Source of the DNA: Nitrosomonas sp. | Lineage (GTDB): Bacteria > Pseudomonadota > Gammaproteobacteria > Burkholderiales > Nitrosomonadaceae | Assembly: GCA_016703745.1 (NCBI GenBank) | Contig: JADJBK010000006.1 | Span: forward strand, 1,054,001-1,118,000 | Length of the DNA stretch: 64,000 nucleotides | Direction of reading: 5' to 3' | In this document: one piece after another, positions 26,067-35,284 of the stretch | Position numbering within the stretch: the stretch's first letter is position 1 | Layout: each line of letters begins with the position of its first letter | Notes under the pieces: model-generated | Told to the model about the DNA's origin: nothing | The model's database searches: none | What the model saw: only the letters and a program-made list of their open reading frames with translations | Position numbers and translations under genes: made by a program

Positions 26067-26704
26067 ATATCAAGCATTATGGCTATATCGTCATCGAAGG
26101 CGCCATTGGTACCGGAAAAACCAGTCTGGCGCACAACATTGCTAACCGGCTTAATTGCAGCTTATTGCTGGAGCAACCACAAACCAATCCTTTTCTACAG
26201 AATTTCTATAGTGATATGCCACGGCATGCGCTTTCCACACAACTCTATTTTTTATTTCAACGTCTCGAACAACTCGATGCCATGCGATTGCAACAGGAAA
26301 AAGGATTGGCCATTGTCAGTGATTTCCTGCCCGAGAAAGATCAGATATTTGCTGATGTGACACTGAGCGAGATTGAGCGCGAGCTTTACCAGAAAATTCG
26401 AGAACGTCTCAATCCTGACCTATCCACGCCCGATCTGGTCATTTACCTGCAGGCCACCCCGGAAATCCTGATCAAGCGCATCAGACAACGTGGCGTCTCG
26501 ATGGAAAAAGGTTTATCTGAAGATTACTTGTGGCGGTTGACTGAACGCTATCTGCGCTTTTTTCATACCTACAACCAGGCGCCAGTAATGATTATCAATA
26601 GTGAACATCTGGATTTTGCCCATCGTGAAGCGGATCTCGATCTGCTGCTCACCCGTATTGAACAGATGCGCAGTGCGCGCGAATATTTCAACATCAATGA
26701 GTAA
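26063..26704 (+). CDS. deoxynucleoside kinase (deoxyadenosine/deoxyguanosine kinase type)
   Basis: The 213-residue protein has a P-loop (EGAIGTGKTSLAHNI), the DxR-like region SDFLPEKDQIF, YLQATPEILIKRIRQRG, and a lid with arginines. These are features of the dNK family that phosphorylates deoxynucleosides for salvage. It is often annotated near folK and panB in betaproteobacteria. It is coupled to folK by a four-base overlap and overlaps panB by eight bases. Confidence 0.9.
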   Translation: MNIKHYGYIVIEGAIGTGKTSLAHNIANRLNCSLLLEQPQTNPFLQNFYSDMPRHALSTQLYFLFQRLEQLDAMRLQQEKGLAIVSDFLPEKDQIFADVTLSEIERELYQKIRERLNPDLSTPDLVIYLQATPEILIKRIRQRGVSMEKGLSEDYLWRLTERYLRFFHTYNQAPVMIINSEHLDFAHREADLDLLLTRIEQMRSAREYFNINE

Positions 26705-27521
26705 TGTCACCATGGATGAAACATGTGACCGACGCCATACCCGCGATTACCTGCAGCAGAAATACCAGGCTGGTGAAAAAATTGCTGTCCTGACTTGCTA
26801 CGATGCAACCTTTGCAAAAATGCTGGAAAAAGCCGGTATTGACATTCTGCTGGTTGGAGATTCGCTTGGTAATGTCATTCAAGGCAAACCCGACACCCTG
26901 TCGGTCTCGCTCGATGACATGCTCTACCACACGACATGTGTGGTACGTGGTACTCGCAACGTATTTATCCTCGCCGATATGCCTTTTGGCACGTTTCAGG
27001 TCTCTCCCCAGGAAACTTTCACGCATGCGGCACGACTGCTTGCGGCAGGCGCACAGATGGTCAAGATCGAAGGAGGACGTCATATGGCAGAAACAGTCCA
27101 ATTTCTCACCGATCGGGGAATTCCGGTATGCGCGCACATTGGCCTGACACCGCAGTCCCTGCATCAATTAGGGGGCTATAAACTACAGGGGAAAAAATGG
27201 GAAGATGCACAGCGACTGCGCGAAGATGCCATGGCTCTGCAGGAAGCGGGGGCCGCCATGCTGGTAATGGAGATGATGCCCGCTGCTCTCGCTGGCGACA
27301 TCACTCAACAGCTCTCCATTCCGACTATCGGCATTGGTGCCGGAAGAAACTGTAGTGGACAGGTTCTGGTATTGCATGACATGCTTGGCATCTACTCAGG
27401 CAAACTACCCCGTTTCGTCAGAAATTTCATGCAGGACACGCATTCCATCCACACGGCAGTTGAAGTTTATGTCCAGGCAGTCAGATCAGGAACGTTTCCT
27501 GCAAGCGAGCATACTTTCTAG
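26697..27521 (+). CDS. panB: 3-methyl-2-oxobutanoate hydroxymethyltransferase
   Basis: PanB makes ketopantoate from 2-oxoisovalerate and methylene-tetrahydrofolate, the first step to pantothenate. The protein of about 274 residues shows LTCYDATFAKMLEKAGIDIL, the metal-site motif LVGDSLGNVIQG, IEGG and the terminal GAGRNCSGQVLVLHDMLG. The ATG at 26697 overlaps the kinase gene; 26712 is a second candidate. panC follows 17 bases later. Confidence 0.96.
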   Translation: MSNVTMDETCDRRHTRDYLQQKYQAGEKIAVLTCYDATFAKMLEKAGIDILLVGDSLGNVIQGKPDTLSVSLDDMLYHTTCVVRGTRNVFILADMPFGTFQVSPQETFTHAARLLAAGAQMVKIEGGRHMAETVQFLTDRGIPVCAHIGLTPQSLHQLGGYKLQGKKWEDAQRLREDAMALQEAGAAMLVMEMMPAALAGDITQQLSIPTIGIGAGRNCSGQVLVLHDMLGIYSGKLPRFVRNFMQDTHSIHTAVEVYVQAVRSGTFPASEHTF

Positions 27522-27538
27522 CCACATCAACATACCCG

Positions 27539-28381
27539 ATGGAAATCATTACCTCGATCACTGACCTGCGTGCACGGCTACAGGCTGAAACATCGATTGC
27601 GCTGGTTCCCACCATGGGAAATTTACACGCCGGACATCTTTCACTGGTGCGACTGGCACAGCAGCATGCAGACTGTACGGTCGTCAGTATTTTCGTCAAT
27701 CGCCTGCAATTTCTGCCTCATGAAGATTTTGACCGCTATCCACGCACCGAAACAGAAGACTGTCGTCTGCTGCAGGAAATGGGCACAAAAGTTGTTTTCA
27801 TGCCGGATGAACAAATTCTCTACCCCGTTTCACAGCAATTTCGCCTGACATTGCCTGCCATGGCGGACACTCTCGAAGGCGCTTTTCGACCCGGTTTCTT
27901 CCATGGCGTAATGACTGTCGTACTTAAGCTGTTTAACATCACGCAGCCACAGATAGCGGTCTTTGGTAAAAAAGATTATCAGCAATTACAGCTGGTTCGC
28001 CAGATGGCTGAACAGCTGAATCTGCCAATTGGTATCATTGCAGGTGATACCATTCGGGCCGAAGATGGTCTCGCGCTCAGTTCACGCAATCGATACCTCG
28101 ATACCGTTGAACGACAGGAGGCCAGCCGCCTCGCTGCCGTCCTTGCACAGATCAGAGATCACATTGTCAACGGGGAACGCAGTTTCAATACACTACTACA
28201 GCAGGCATCACAAACACTGACTGCACACGGCTGGCAAAATGACTATCTTGCGATCTGCAACCAACCCACTCTATTACCAGCAACCCCAGATGACAGGAAT
28301 CTGGTCATTCTGGGTGCGGCCAGACTGGGTCAAACCAGACTGATAGATAATATTGAACTCAGTCTGCCGACTATCAAATAA
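27539..28381 (+). CDS. panC: pantoate--beta-alanine ligase
   Basis: PanC joins pantoate and beta-alanine using ATP. The 280-residue protein has the HIGH-like motif (PTMGNLHAGHLSLVR), FGKKDYQQLQLVRQM and LALSSRNRYL, all family signatures. One change is seen: the usual FVNPLQF is FVNRLQF here. It ends the rightward operon pcnB-folK-dNK-panB-panC; glgP follows in convergent orientation. Confidence 0.97.
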   Translation: MEIITSITDLRARLQAETSIALVPTMGNLHAGHLSLVRLAQQHADCTVVSIFVNRLQFLPHEDFDRYPRTETEDCRLLQEMGTKVVFMPDEQILYPVSQQFRLTLPAMADTLEGAFRPGFFHGVMTVVLKLFNITQPQIAVFGKKDYQQLQLVRQMAEQLNLPIGIIAGDTIRAEDGLALSSRNRYLDTVERQEASRLAAVLAQIRDHIVNGERSFNTLLQQASQTLTAHGWQNDYLAICNQPTLLPATPDDRNLVILGAARLGQTRLIDNIELSLPTIK

Positions 28382-28420
28382 AAATAAACAGCAACAGCTG
28401 ATCTGCTTCAGATTATCAGT

Positions 28421-30976
28421 TCAGACCCACAGCATCATCCCCATTTCCAGTGGATGTACCAGCATGGAATGGTAAGGATAGACCCGTAGATAATACTGCT
28501 GCCTGCCACATAGCACCGGCGCATGCGTTAATTCAAACTGATGCTCTTCCGCACCAAGCTTGCCAGTACATTTGAAACGAAAATGTTCAAATCGATCCAG
28601 CCTGGTCTGGCTGTACTGACGCGAAATCAGCAATTCCACGAACACATCCTCTGGCTGTAGACCATTTAACCGCACAGCCACCTTGAAGTGAATAGGATCA
28701 CCAAAAGGCAATTGCTGATCTGGCACATCCAGCCGACGAATGCTGACGCCATCCCAGGCAGAAAGTATTTTGGTTTTCCAACTGGCCACCGCTTTTGCCA
28801 CTACGTGGCCATCATTCGCATAGCGCAGACCTTGCTCACTGGCGGGGACATAAAATTTTTGTATATATTCACCAACCATACGCCTAGCACCGTAGCGTGG
28901 CAGTAAAGTAACCATTGAATGCTTCGCTTTCTTCACCCAGCCAGTGGAATATCCAGATTTACCGCGATCGTAATAAAGCGGAATAACCTGATCCTGAAGC
29001 ATTTCATAAAACGAACGACTCTCTTCCACATCACGCAGCTTCGGGTCGATATCTTGCGCCACTGGCTTGATTCCCCAGCCATTGGAACCGTCAAACCCCT
29101 CTCCCCACCATCCATCAAGAATGCTCAGATTAAGCGTGCCATTGATACCCGCTTTCATACCTGATGTGCCACTCGCTTCCAGCGGATAAATCGGACTATT
29201 CAACCACACGTCGACACCGGCAACCAAGCGTCGCGCCAGCCGCAAATCATAACCCTCAACCAGCAGAATACGTCCCTCAAATTCTGGCATCGCTGCCACT
29301 TCGCTGACACGCCGAATTAATGCCTGCCCCGGTTGATCAGCAGGATGCGCCTTACCTGCAAAAATCAGCAATACGGGTCGCTCCGGGTCAAGCAGAATTT
29401 CCCGTAGCCAATCCAGATTTTCAAACAACAGGGTCGCGCGCTTGTAGGTAGCAAAGCGGCGGGCAAATCCAAGGGTCAGTACATTGGGATTGATCGGATC
29501 AGCGAATTTGAGCAGCCGATCGAGATGGGCATCAGAACCATGATTACGAATATTCTGCTCGGTCAGACGCGCACGAATGCCATAAAACATTTGCGACTTC
29601 AAAGTCTGGCGAATACTCCAAAAAACATGATCCGGTATATTCTCAATAGATCCCCAGAATTCGTGATCACATAATTTGTTGCGCCATTCGGGTCCTAACT
29701 GACGATCAAACAGATCCATCCACTCCTGCGCGAGGAAAGTGGGAACATGCACGCCGTTGGTAATGTAATCAACCGGATTCTCCTCCGGCTCAATCTGCGG
29801 CCACAATTCACGGCAAATCTGGGAAGATACTCCACCGTGTATCCTGCTGACACCGTTATGCATGCGCGACATACGAATCGCCAGTGCAGTCATATTGAAA
29901 TCATGATTGCCTGCCGTATGTCCGAGTGCCATAAATATTTCGCGGGTGATGCCTAATTCGCGATAAAAACTTTCAAAATATTGCTGCATCATCCCTTCGG
30001 GAAAGTGATCATGTCCGGCTGGTACCGCAGTGTGCGTGGTAAATACTGTTTTAACCGCAACGGCTTCGAGCGCGCTTTGAAAATCCAGTCCTTCACGCAC
30101 CAGATCTCGCGTACGTGCCAGCATCATGAAAGCCGCATGGCCCTCGTTGCTATGCCAAACTGTCGGTTTGATATTCATTGCTTTTAAAGCTTCCACTCCA
30201 CCCACGCCTAAAATGAGCTCCTGCTCAATTCGCATGGCTCTATCTCCACCATATAATTGGTGAGTAATCAAGCGATCGTGCTGTGAGTTTTCAGGAATAT
30301 CTGTATCCAGCAGATATAGAGGTGCATGACCTATCTGGGCTCGCCATATCTTGATCACGACCTCTCTACCCGGAAAATTGACCGACACCCTGACCTCGGT
30401 TCCGTCCTCCTGTAATACAGGAATGACTGGTAAATCATCAAAATTCCAATCGGTATAGGTTGCCTGTTGATTACCCTGTCCATCAATGGTCTGAAAGAAG
30501 TAACCTTGCCGATATAACAGACCAACCGCAACAAAAGGCAGGCAAAGATCGCTTGCCGCTTTGCAATGATCTCCGGCCAGAATACCCAATCCACCGGAAT
30601 ACACCGGCAAGCTCTCATGAAAACCAAATTCAAAGCAGAAATAAGCGATTTGATCGCGGGGGCCAATTCCCTGGATAGTCTGACGGCGCGCCGGTTCTGA
30701 GTGATAAGAATCAAAAGCGGACAACACGCTGTTGTAATTACTGAGAAAAGTGGAGTCTTCAGCCGCAGCGATCAGCAACGACTCATCTACCCGTTTAAGA
30801 AAAGCCTTGGGATTATGTCCAACCGCTTCCCAAAGCCGCGCATCCAGTCTGGAAAAGAGTGCGCGAGTCGCACGATCCCAGCTATACCAGAGATTGTATG
30901 CCAGCTCATTCAGGCGAACCAGGCGCTCAGGCACTCTGGGATTGACAGTTAATGCATAGGTTGTTCGTTTTGACAT
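28421..30976 (-). CDS. glgP: alpha-glucan phosphorylase
   Basis: GlgP releases glucose-1-phosphate from glycogen-like glucans using pyridoxal phosphate. The 851-residue protein is of the shorter alpha-glucan phosphorylase type (GT35) with an extra N-terminal domain (residues 1-100). It contains AYFCFEFGFHESLPVYSGGL, VWHSNEGHAAF and the PLP-lysine site EASGTSGMKAGINGTLN. I chose the ATG at 30976 because GGAGAT stands eight bases before it; an in-frame ATG at 31006 would overlap orn. Together with orn it forms a two-gene minus-strand unit. Confidence 0.95.
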   Translation of the reverse strand: MSKRTTYALTVNPRVPERLVRLNELAYNLWYSWDRATRALFSRLDARLWEAVGHNPKAFLKRVDESLLIAAAEDSTFLSNYNSVLSAFDSYHSEPARRQTIQGIGPRDQIAYFCFEFGFHESLPVYSGGLGILAGDHCKAASDLCLPFVAVGLLYRQGYFFQTIDGQGNQQATYTDWNFDDLPVIPVLQEDGTEVRVSVNFPGREVVIKIWRAQIGHAPLYLLDTDIPENSQHDRLITHQLYGGDRAMRIEQELILGVGGVEALKAMNIKPTVWHSNEGHAAFMMLARTRDLVREGLDFQSALEAVAVKTVFTTHTAVPAGHDHFPEGMMQQYFESFYRELGITREIFMALGHTAGNHDFNMTALAIRMSRMHNGVSRIHGGVSSQICRELWPQIEPEENPVDYITNGVHVPTFLAQEWMDLFDRQLGPEWRNKLCDHEFWGSIENIPDHVFWSIRQTLKSQMFYGIRARLTEQNIRNHGSDAHLDRLLKFADPINPNVLTLGFARRFATYKRATLLFENLDWLREILLDPERPVLLIFAGKAHPADQPGQALIRRVSEVAAMPEFEGRILLVEGYDLRLARRLVAGVDVWLNSPIYPLEASGTSGMKAGINGTLNLSILDGWWGEGFDGSNGWGIKPVAQDIDPKLRDVEESRSFYEMLQDQVIPLYYDRGKSGYSTGWVKKAKHSMVTLLPRYGARRMVGEYIQKFYVPASEQGLRYANDGHVVAKAVASWKTKILSAWDGVSIRRLDVPDQQLPFGDPIHFKVAVRLNGLQPEDVFVELLISRQYSQTRLDRFEHFRFKCTGKLGAEEHQFELTHAPVLCGRQQYYLRVYPYHSMLVHPLEMGMMLWV

Positions 30977-31002
30977 CAGGTTATCTCCAATGATTGACAA
31001 GC

Positions 31003-31548
31003 TCAAAGATTAAGCAAATACAGGCGATAGTACTTGAGCTCTTCGATTGATTCATAAATATCTGCCAGCGCCTCATGCTTGCTTTCCTTATTGAATCCAG
31101 AAACAATCTGCGGTTTCCAGCGCTTGGCTAGCTCCTTGAGTGTGCTGATATCCAAATTGCGATAATGAAAATGTGCTTCTAATGCTGGCATATGGCGTGC
31201 GAGGAAACGTCGATCCTGACAAATAGAATTCCCACACATCGGTGAGATACTGGCTGGAACATATTCCTGCAAAAAAGCCAGCATACTGGCTTCCACTTCC
31301 TGCTCGGTTAGTTTTGATGATTTAACCTTGTCGATCAGCCCGGACTTGGTATGGGTCGATTGATTCCATTTATCCATTCCTGCCAGCACATCATCGGATT
31401 GCCACACGACTAACACAGGTGCCTCTGCTACCTTATTCAATTCAGAATCAGTAATAACCAGCGCCACTTCTATGATGCGGTCAGTCTGCGGGTTAAGTCC
31501 GGTCATTTCCATATCTATCCAGATAAGGTTTTTGCTATCTTGTGCCAT
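31003..31548 (-). CDS. orn: oligoribonuclease
   Basis: Orn degrades the shortest RNA oligomers (two to five nucleotides) and pGpG. The 181-residue DEDDh exonuclease shows WIDMEMTGLNP, the CQDRRFLARHMP segment and the HEALADIYESIEELKYYR terminus. It is transcribed toward glgP, with the divergent M48 protease gene on the other side. Confidence 0.97.
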   Translation of the reverse strand: MAQDSKNLIWIDMEMTGLNPQTDRIIEVALVITDSELNKVAEAPVLVVWQSDDVLAGMDKWNQSTHTKSGLIDKVKSSKLTEQEVEASMLAFLQEYVPASISPMCGNSICQDRRFLARHMPALEAHFHYRNLDISTLKELAKRWKPQIVSGFNKESKHEALADIYESIEELKYYRLYLLNL

Positions 31549-31681
31549 AATTGATACCCATGAATTTTAGAGGATGAGTCGTGTCCTATTGACAGGCAAC
31601 GGTCTTGTCAGAAGTTAGCAAGACACTTGCTCTTTATCAAATACATTCTTGTTACCACAATCGACCGAGATTTTCAGACAC

Positions 31682-32950
31682 ATGCCAACTTTTACCTTTT
31701 TTTTCGTATCAGCATTTTGCCTGACTACGTTGCTCCAGTTATGGCTGGCAACCCGCCACAAGCAACATGTGATCGCCCACCGCGAATTAGTCCCCACAGC
31801 GTTCGCCTCACAGATCAGTCTGGCTGAACACCAGAAAGCGGCCGATTATACCTGCGCCAAGACGAATTTCAGTTATACGGGTATTGTACTGCATGCAGTT
31901 TTGCTGCTAGTGCTTACCCTTGGTGGTGGATTACAGCTTATCTCCAATTTCTGGCTGAACTGGTTCAATGATCCGTTGACGCATGGTATGACGCTTATTC
32001 TCAGTACTGTTGCACTATTGAGTGTGGTGGAAATTCCTTTCAGCTACTATCGTACTTTCGTCATCGAGCAACATTTTGGCTTCAATAAAATGACGTCAGG
32101 CATGTTTTTTTCCGACCTGATCAAGCACTATGTAATTGGCTTGCTATTGGGCACACCATTGTTACTGTGTATTTTATGGCTGATGCAACAGGCCGACGAA
32201 AACTGGTGGTTTTACACCTGGCTGATCTGGATTGGCTTTAATCTGTTGCTACTGGCAGTTTACCCTAACTGGATTGCGCCATTATTTAACAAATTTTCCC
32301 CACTGGAAAATGACACACTCAAATCACGAGTTGAAAGCCTGCTGAAAAAATGCGGCTTTGAATCCAGCGGCTTGTTCGTGATGGACGGCTCACGCCGCAG
32401 CAGTCACGGAAATGCGTATTTTACCGGCTTTGGTAAAACCAAGCGTATCGTTTTCTTTGATACGTTACTCAATCACCTGGAACCTGCCGAAGTGGAGGCC
32501 GTACTTGCGCACGAACTAGGTCATTTCAAACGCCGCCACGTTCTCAAACGTATTGTGCTTTCATTTGCTATGAGTTTGCTACTGCTATGGATACTGGGGT
32601 ATCTGATGCAGCAGGAATGGTTTTATACTGGGCTGGGTGTTTCTGTCGCGGTCATTCCATCAACTGCAATGGCTTTGTTACTATTCTTCCTGATTATGCC
32701 GGTATTTTCCTTTCTGTTGCAGCCAATATCGAGTCTGTATTCACGCAAACACGAATTTGAAGCGGATGAATATGCCGCTCAACATGCCTCGGCGAAAGAC
32801 CTGATCAAAGCACTCGTCAAGCTTTATCAAGATAATGCAGCTACACTGACGCCTGATCCACTGCATTCGGCCTTTTATGATTCCCATCCACCTGCGGCAA
32901 TTCGCATTGCGCATCTCAATAATTTGCAATCAACAGAAGTTATCGCATGA
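31682..32950 (+). CDS. M48-family membrane metalloprotease (Ste24/CAAX protease-like)
   Basis: The 422-residue protein has several membrane segments, the zinc-binding site HELGH near residue 277, and a downstream glutamate in HEFEADEYAAQHAS. It also has the N-terminal CAAX-protease domain (peptidase_M48_N; SYYRTFVIEQHFGFNKMT). It likely cleaves misfolded or specific membrane proteins; prenylation is not expected in bacteria. The stop overlaps the phhB start (ATGA). This gene, phhB and rsgA form a rightward cluster, and the pairing M48-phhB-rsgA next to orn is common in betaproteobacteria. Confidence 0.92.
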   Translation: MPTFTFFFVSAFCLTTLLQLWLATRHKQHVIAHRELVPTAFASQISLAEHQKAADYTCAKTNFSYTGIVLHAVLLLVLTLGGGLQLISNFWLNWFNDPLTHGMTLILSTVALLSVVEIPFSYYRTFVIEQHFGFNKMTSGMFFSDLIKHYVIGLLLGTPLLLCILWLMQQADENWWFYTWLIWIGFNLLLLAVYPNWIAPLFNKFSPLENDTLKSRVESLLKKCGFESSGLFVMDGSRRSSHGNAYFTGFGKTKRIVFFDTLLNHLEPAEVEAVLAHELGHFKRRHVLKRIVLSFAMSLLLLWILGYLMQQEWFYTGLGVSVAVIPSTAMALLLFFLIMPVFSFLLQPISSLYSRKHEFEADEYAAQHASAKDLIKALVKLYQDNAATLTPDPLHSAFYDSHPPAAIRIAHLNNLQSTEVIA

Positions 32951-33285
32951 ATGACAACTGCAATCTGAATGAGCGCCGCTGCCAGCCTTGCGAAGGCGGA
33001 GTTCCCGCTTTGAATGCGTTGGCGGCTGCCGATCTGCTCAAGGAACTCGAAGGATGGCAATTATCCGGTGACAAAATCTCCAAGACATTTGTATTCAAAG
33101 ATTTTTATCAGACAATGAATTTTGTTAATGCAGTAGCATGGTTAGCAAATCGTGAAGATCATCATCCTGATATGGTCATCAGCTACAATCGTTGTCAAAT
33201 AACCTATTCAACTCATGCCATCAATGGGTTGTCAGAAAATGACTTTATCTGTGCTGCAAAAATCGATATGTTGATGGCAATTTGA
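32947..33285 (+). CDS. phhB: 4a-hydroxytetrahydrobiopterin dehydratase
   Basis: PhhB dehydrates the pterin carbinolamine made during phenylalanine hydroxylation. The 112-residue protein has KTFVFKDFYQTMNFVNAVAW, REDHHPDMVISYNRCQITYS and STHAINGLSENDF, the full set of conserved histidines. No phenylalanine hydroxylase gene lies nearby. It is coupled to the M48 protease gene. Confidence 0.95.
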   Translation: MNDNCNLNERRCQPCEGGVPALNALAAADLLKELEGWQLSGDKISKTFVFKDFYQTMNFVNAVAWLANREDHHPDMVISYNRCQITYSTHAINGLSENDFICAAKIDMLMAI

Positions 33286-33302
33286 GACCACTCAAAACCA
33301 GT

Positions 33303-34193
33303 ATGAGCGTGTGCCCACAGTATGCTACCGGACAAATAACGGCTGCATACGGACGACGTTTTGAAATCGAAACAGAAGCAGGCACGGTGTATTCCTGCAT
33401 TATGCGCGGCAAAAAACATGACGCCACCTGCGGTGACCAGGTCGAATTCCTGCCTATTGCGGTTGATCAAGGTGTGATTGAGACTATACTGCCGCGCACC
33501 ACTTTGTTTTATCGCTGCGATGCTTTCCGGGAAAAGCTGATTGCTGCTAATGTGACACAATTGGTATACGTGCTTGCAGCTGAGCCAAGTTTTAATCTGG
33601 AGCTACTCGATCGTTGTCTGATCGCAGCTCAGCATCAGAAAATTCAGCCGCTCATTCTGCTCAATAAAACTGATTTGGTCGAATCCACACGAAAAGCCAC
33701 GAGGTATCTGCAGCTCTACCGAGAACTCGGTTACCCAGTAATCACAATCAGCGCAAAACAATCCGCCCAGCCACTTATTCCTTATTTATTGAACCACACC
33801 AGTCTCTTTGCAGGTCAATCCGGCATGGGGAAATCTACGTTACTCAACAACCTTATCCCAAATGCACGCCAGTCCATTTCGGATATCTCCACAGCCCTCG
33901 ATAGCGGTCGTCACACAACGACACATACCCGCCTGTTCCACCTGGATAAAGTGAGCCACCTTATCGATTCACCTGGTTTTCAGGAATTTGGATTACAGCA
34001 AATAGATTTAGCTGCTTTGGCATGGGAATTTATCGATTTCCGAAATTTTCTAGGGAAATGTCAATTCCGGAACTGCCGCCATCTCAACGAACCCCAATGC
34101 GCGCTGAAGGACGCCATGCGTAATGGTAATATTGAACCGAGACGCATGGCCAGTTATCAAAGGCTGGCTGAAAGCGTGAGCAACAAAACTTAA
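33303..34193 (+). CDS. rsgA: ribosome small-subunit GTPase RsgA
   Basis: RsgA is a circularly permuted GTPase that checks maturation of the 30S subunit. The protein of about 296 residues has an N-terminal OB fold, then LLNKTDLV before GQSGMGKSTLLNNLIP near residue 170. DSPGFQEFGL and the zinc finger CQFRNCRHLNEPQC follow. A TTG at 33282 could also start translation; I favour the ATG at 33303. It converges on the FKBP gene 11 bases away. Confidence 0.95.
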   Translation: MSVCPQYATGQITAAYGRRFEIETEAGTVYSCIMRGKKHDATCGDQVEFLPIAVDQGVIETILPRTTLFYRCDAFREKLIAANVTQLVYVLAAEPSFNLELLDRCLIAAQHQKIQPLILLNKTDLVESTRKATRYLQLYRELGYPVITISAKQSAQPLIPYLLNHTSLFAGQSGMGKSTLLNNLIPNARQSISDISTALDSGRHTTTHTRLFHLDKVSHLIDSPGFQEFGLQQIDLAALAWEFIDFRNFLGKCQFRNCRHLNEPQCALKDAMRNGNIEPRRMASYQRLAESVSNKT

Positions 34194-34204
34194 AGCTGTA
34201 AGGA

Positions 34205-34666
34205 TCAGTTTTCCAGCCCAATCAACTCCACATCAAATACCAGCGTTGCATTAGGTGGAATCACTCCTCCCGCACCCTGTGCACCATAACCCATGGATGA
34301 AGGAATAATCAAAGTGCGTTTTCCTCCGACTTTCATCCCCTGCACTCCTTGATCCCACCCTTTGATGACACGACCAGAACCTAGCAAGAACGAGAAATGG
34401 GTCGATCGATCATGCGAACTATCAAATTTTTTACCCTTCTTATCCTCAGCATCCGCATCATACAACCAGCCGGTATAATGTACCTTGGCTGTTTTACCCA
34501 CAACCGCCTCCTCACCATTACCGACATTTACCTCAATCTTTTCTAGTGTCATCATATCTGAAACGGCATGTGCTGAAGCCGCATGCTCCTTGTAAGCCTG
34601 TAAATTAACTGAAAATAATAAACCAGCTGCCAATACAAAACCAGTCAATACTTTTACTTTATTCAT
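34205..34666 (-). CDS. FKBP-type peptidyl-prolyl isomerase, exported
   Basis: The 153-residue protein has a signal peptide (MNKVKVLTGFVLAAGLLFS, cleaved around LQA) and one FKBP domain (about residues 40-153). The domain contains KVHYTGWLYD, KFDSSHDR, GRVIKGWDQGVQGMKVGGKR and GVIPPNATLVFDVELIGL. It should assist protein folding in the periplasm. The start at 34666 has GGGAAAAAG upstream; an upstream in-frame start at 34786 would destroy the signal peptide. Confidence 0.94.
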   Translation of the reverse strand: MNKVKVLTGFVLAAGLLFSVNLQAYKEHAASAHAVSDMMTLEKIEVNVGNGEEAVVGKTAKVHYTGWLYDADAEDKKGKKFDSSHDRSTHFSFLLGSGRVIKGWDQGVQGMKVGGKRTLIIPSSMGYGAQGAGGVIPPNATLVFDVELIGLEN

Positions 34667-34714
34667 CTTTTTCCCAAGAATTAATGTACCCAATGTACCA
34701 AATATTCCCGCACG

Positions 34715-34743
34715 ATTATAACAGCGGGCCGAAACCCTATAAA
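34715..34743 (-). promoter_or_regulatory. probable sigma-70 promoter of the FKBP gene
   Basis: On the minus strand, TATAAT (34720-34715) is preceded by a 17-base spacer and TTTATA (34743-34738). It lies about 50 bases before the FKBP start. The -10 box is perfect and the -35 box matches four of six. Confidence 0.5.
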
Positions 34744-34870
34744 TCTCACGACCTGAAACCAGCAATGTGTCACTGATCAGGTTCAAGTAAAAGCGGGCAC
34801 TCCAGCCAAGCAGGTTTTATTATTTTCATTACTTTCGGCTCGTATTGATTGAGGTTTCTGGAGCCCAAGT

Positions 34871-35047
34871 ATGAATGCACTCTTTGGCTTATTAATAAAG
34901 CCCAGAATTCTACCGGATTTAGGCAATCGTAGCGAGACTATGCAACGAAAAATTGAGGAAACACGAGCTACTATCCCACTGGTGCAGCAGATCAGCATTA
35001 AAACCCGAAAGACTCCCAGCTACACGGAGCCTGCACTGGCACTTTAA
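34871..35047 (+). CDS. possible small protein of 58 residues
   Basis: In the 425-base gap between the FKBP gene and the tRNA, an ATG with GGAG seven bases upstream opens a frame of 58 codons. It begins MNALFGLLIKPRILPDL and ends PALAL. The sequence has no family I recognise and could be chance; the ribosome site is the main support. The remainder of the gap shows nothing else apart from the FKBP promoter. Confidence 0.3.
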   Translation: MNALFGLLIKPRILPDLGNRSETMQRKIEETRATIPLVQQISIKTRKTPSYTEPALAL

Positions 35048-35091
35048 AAGAAAAGCACTTGACGCGATTCTGCATAAGCACCTGCCTTTAT

Positions 35092-35168
<77 letters not shown>

Positions 35169-35284
35169 CTTTACAAACTAGTTGTTCTTGATCATGCCAG
35201 CGATATAAAAAATATATGAAAAATTTCGGCTTATTATATCACTGCAGTTTCTGGCAACGCTGCTATCACAATCTACTTAGAAAA

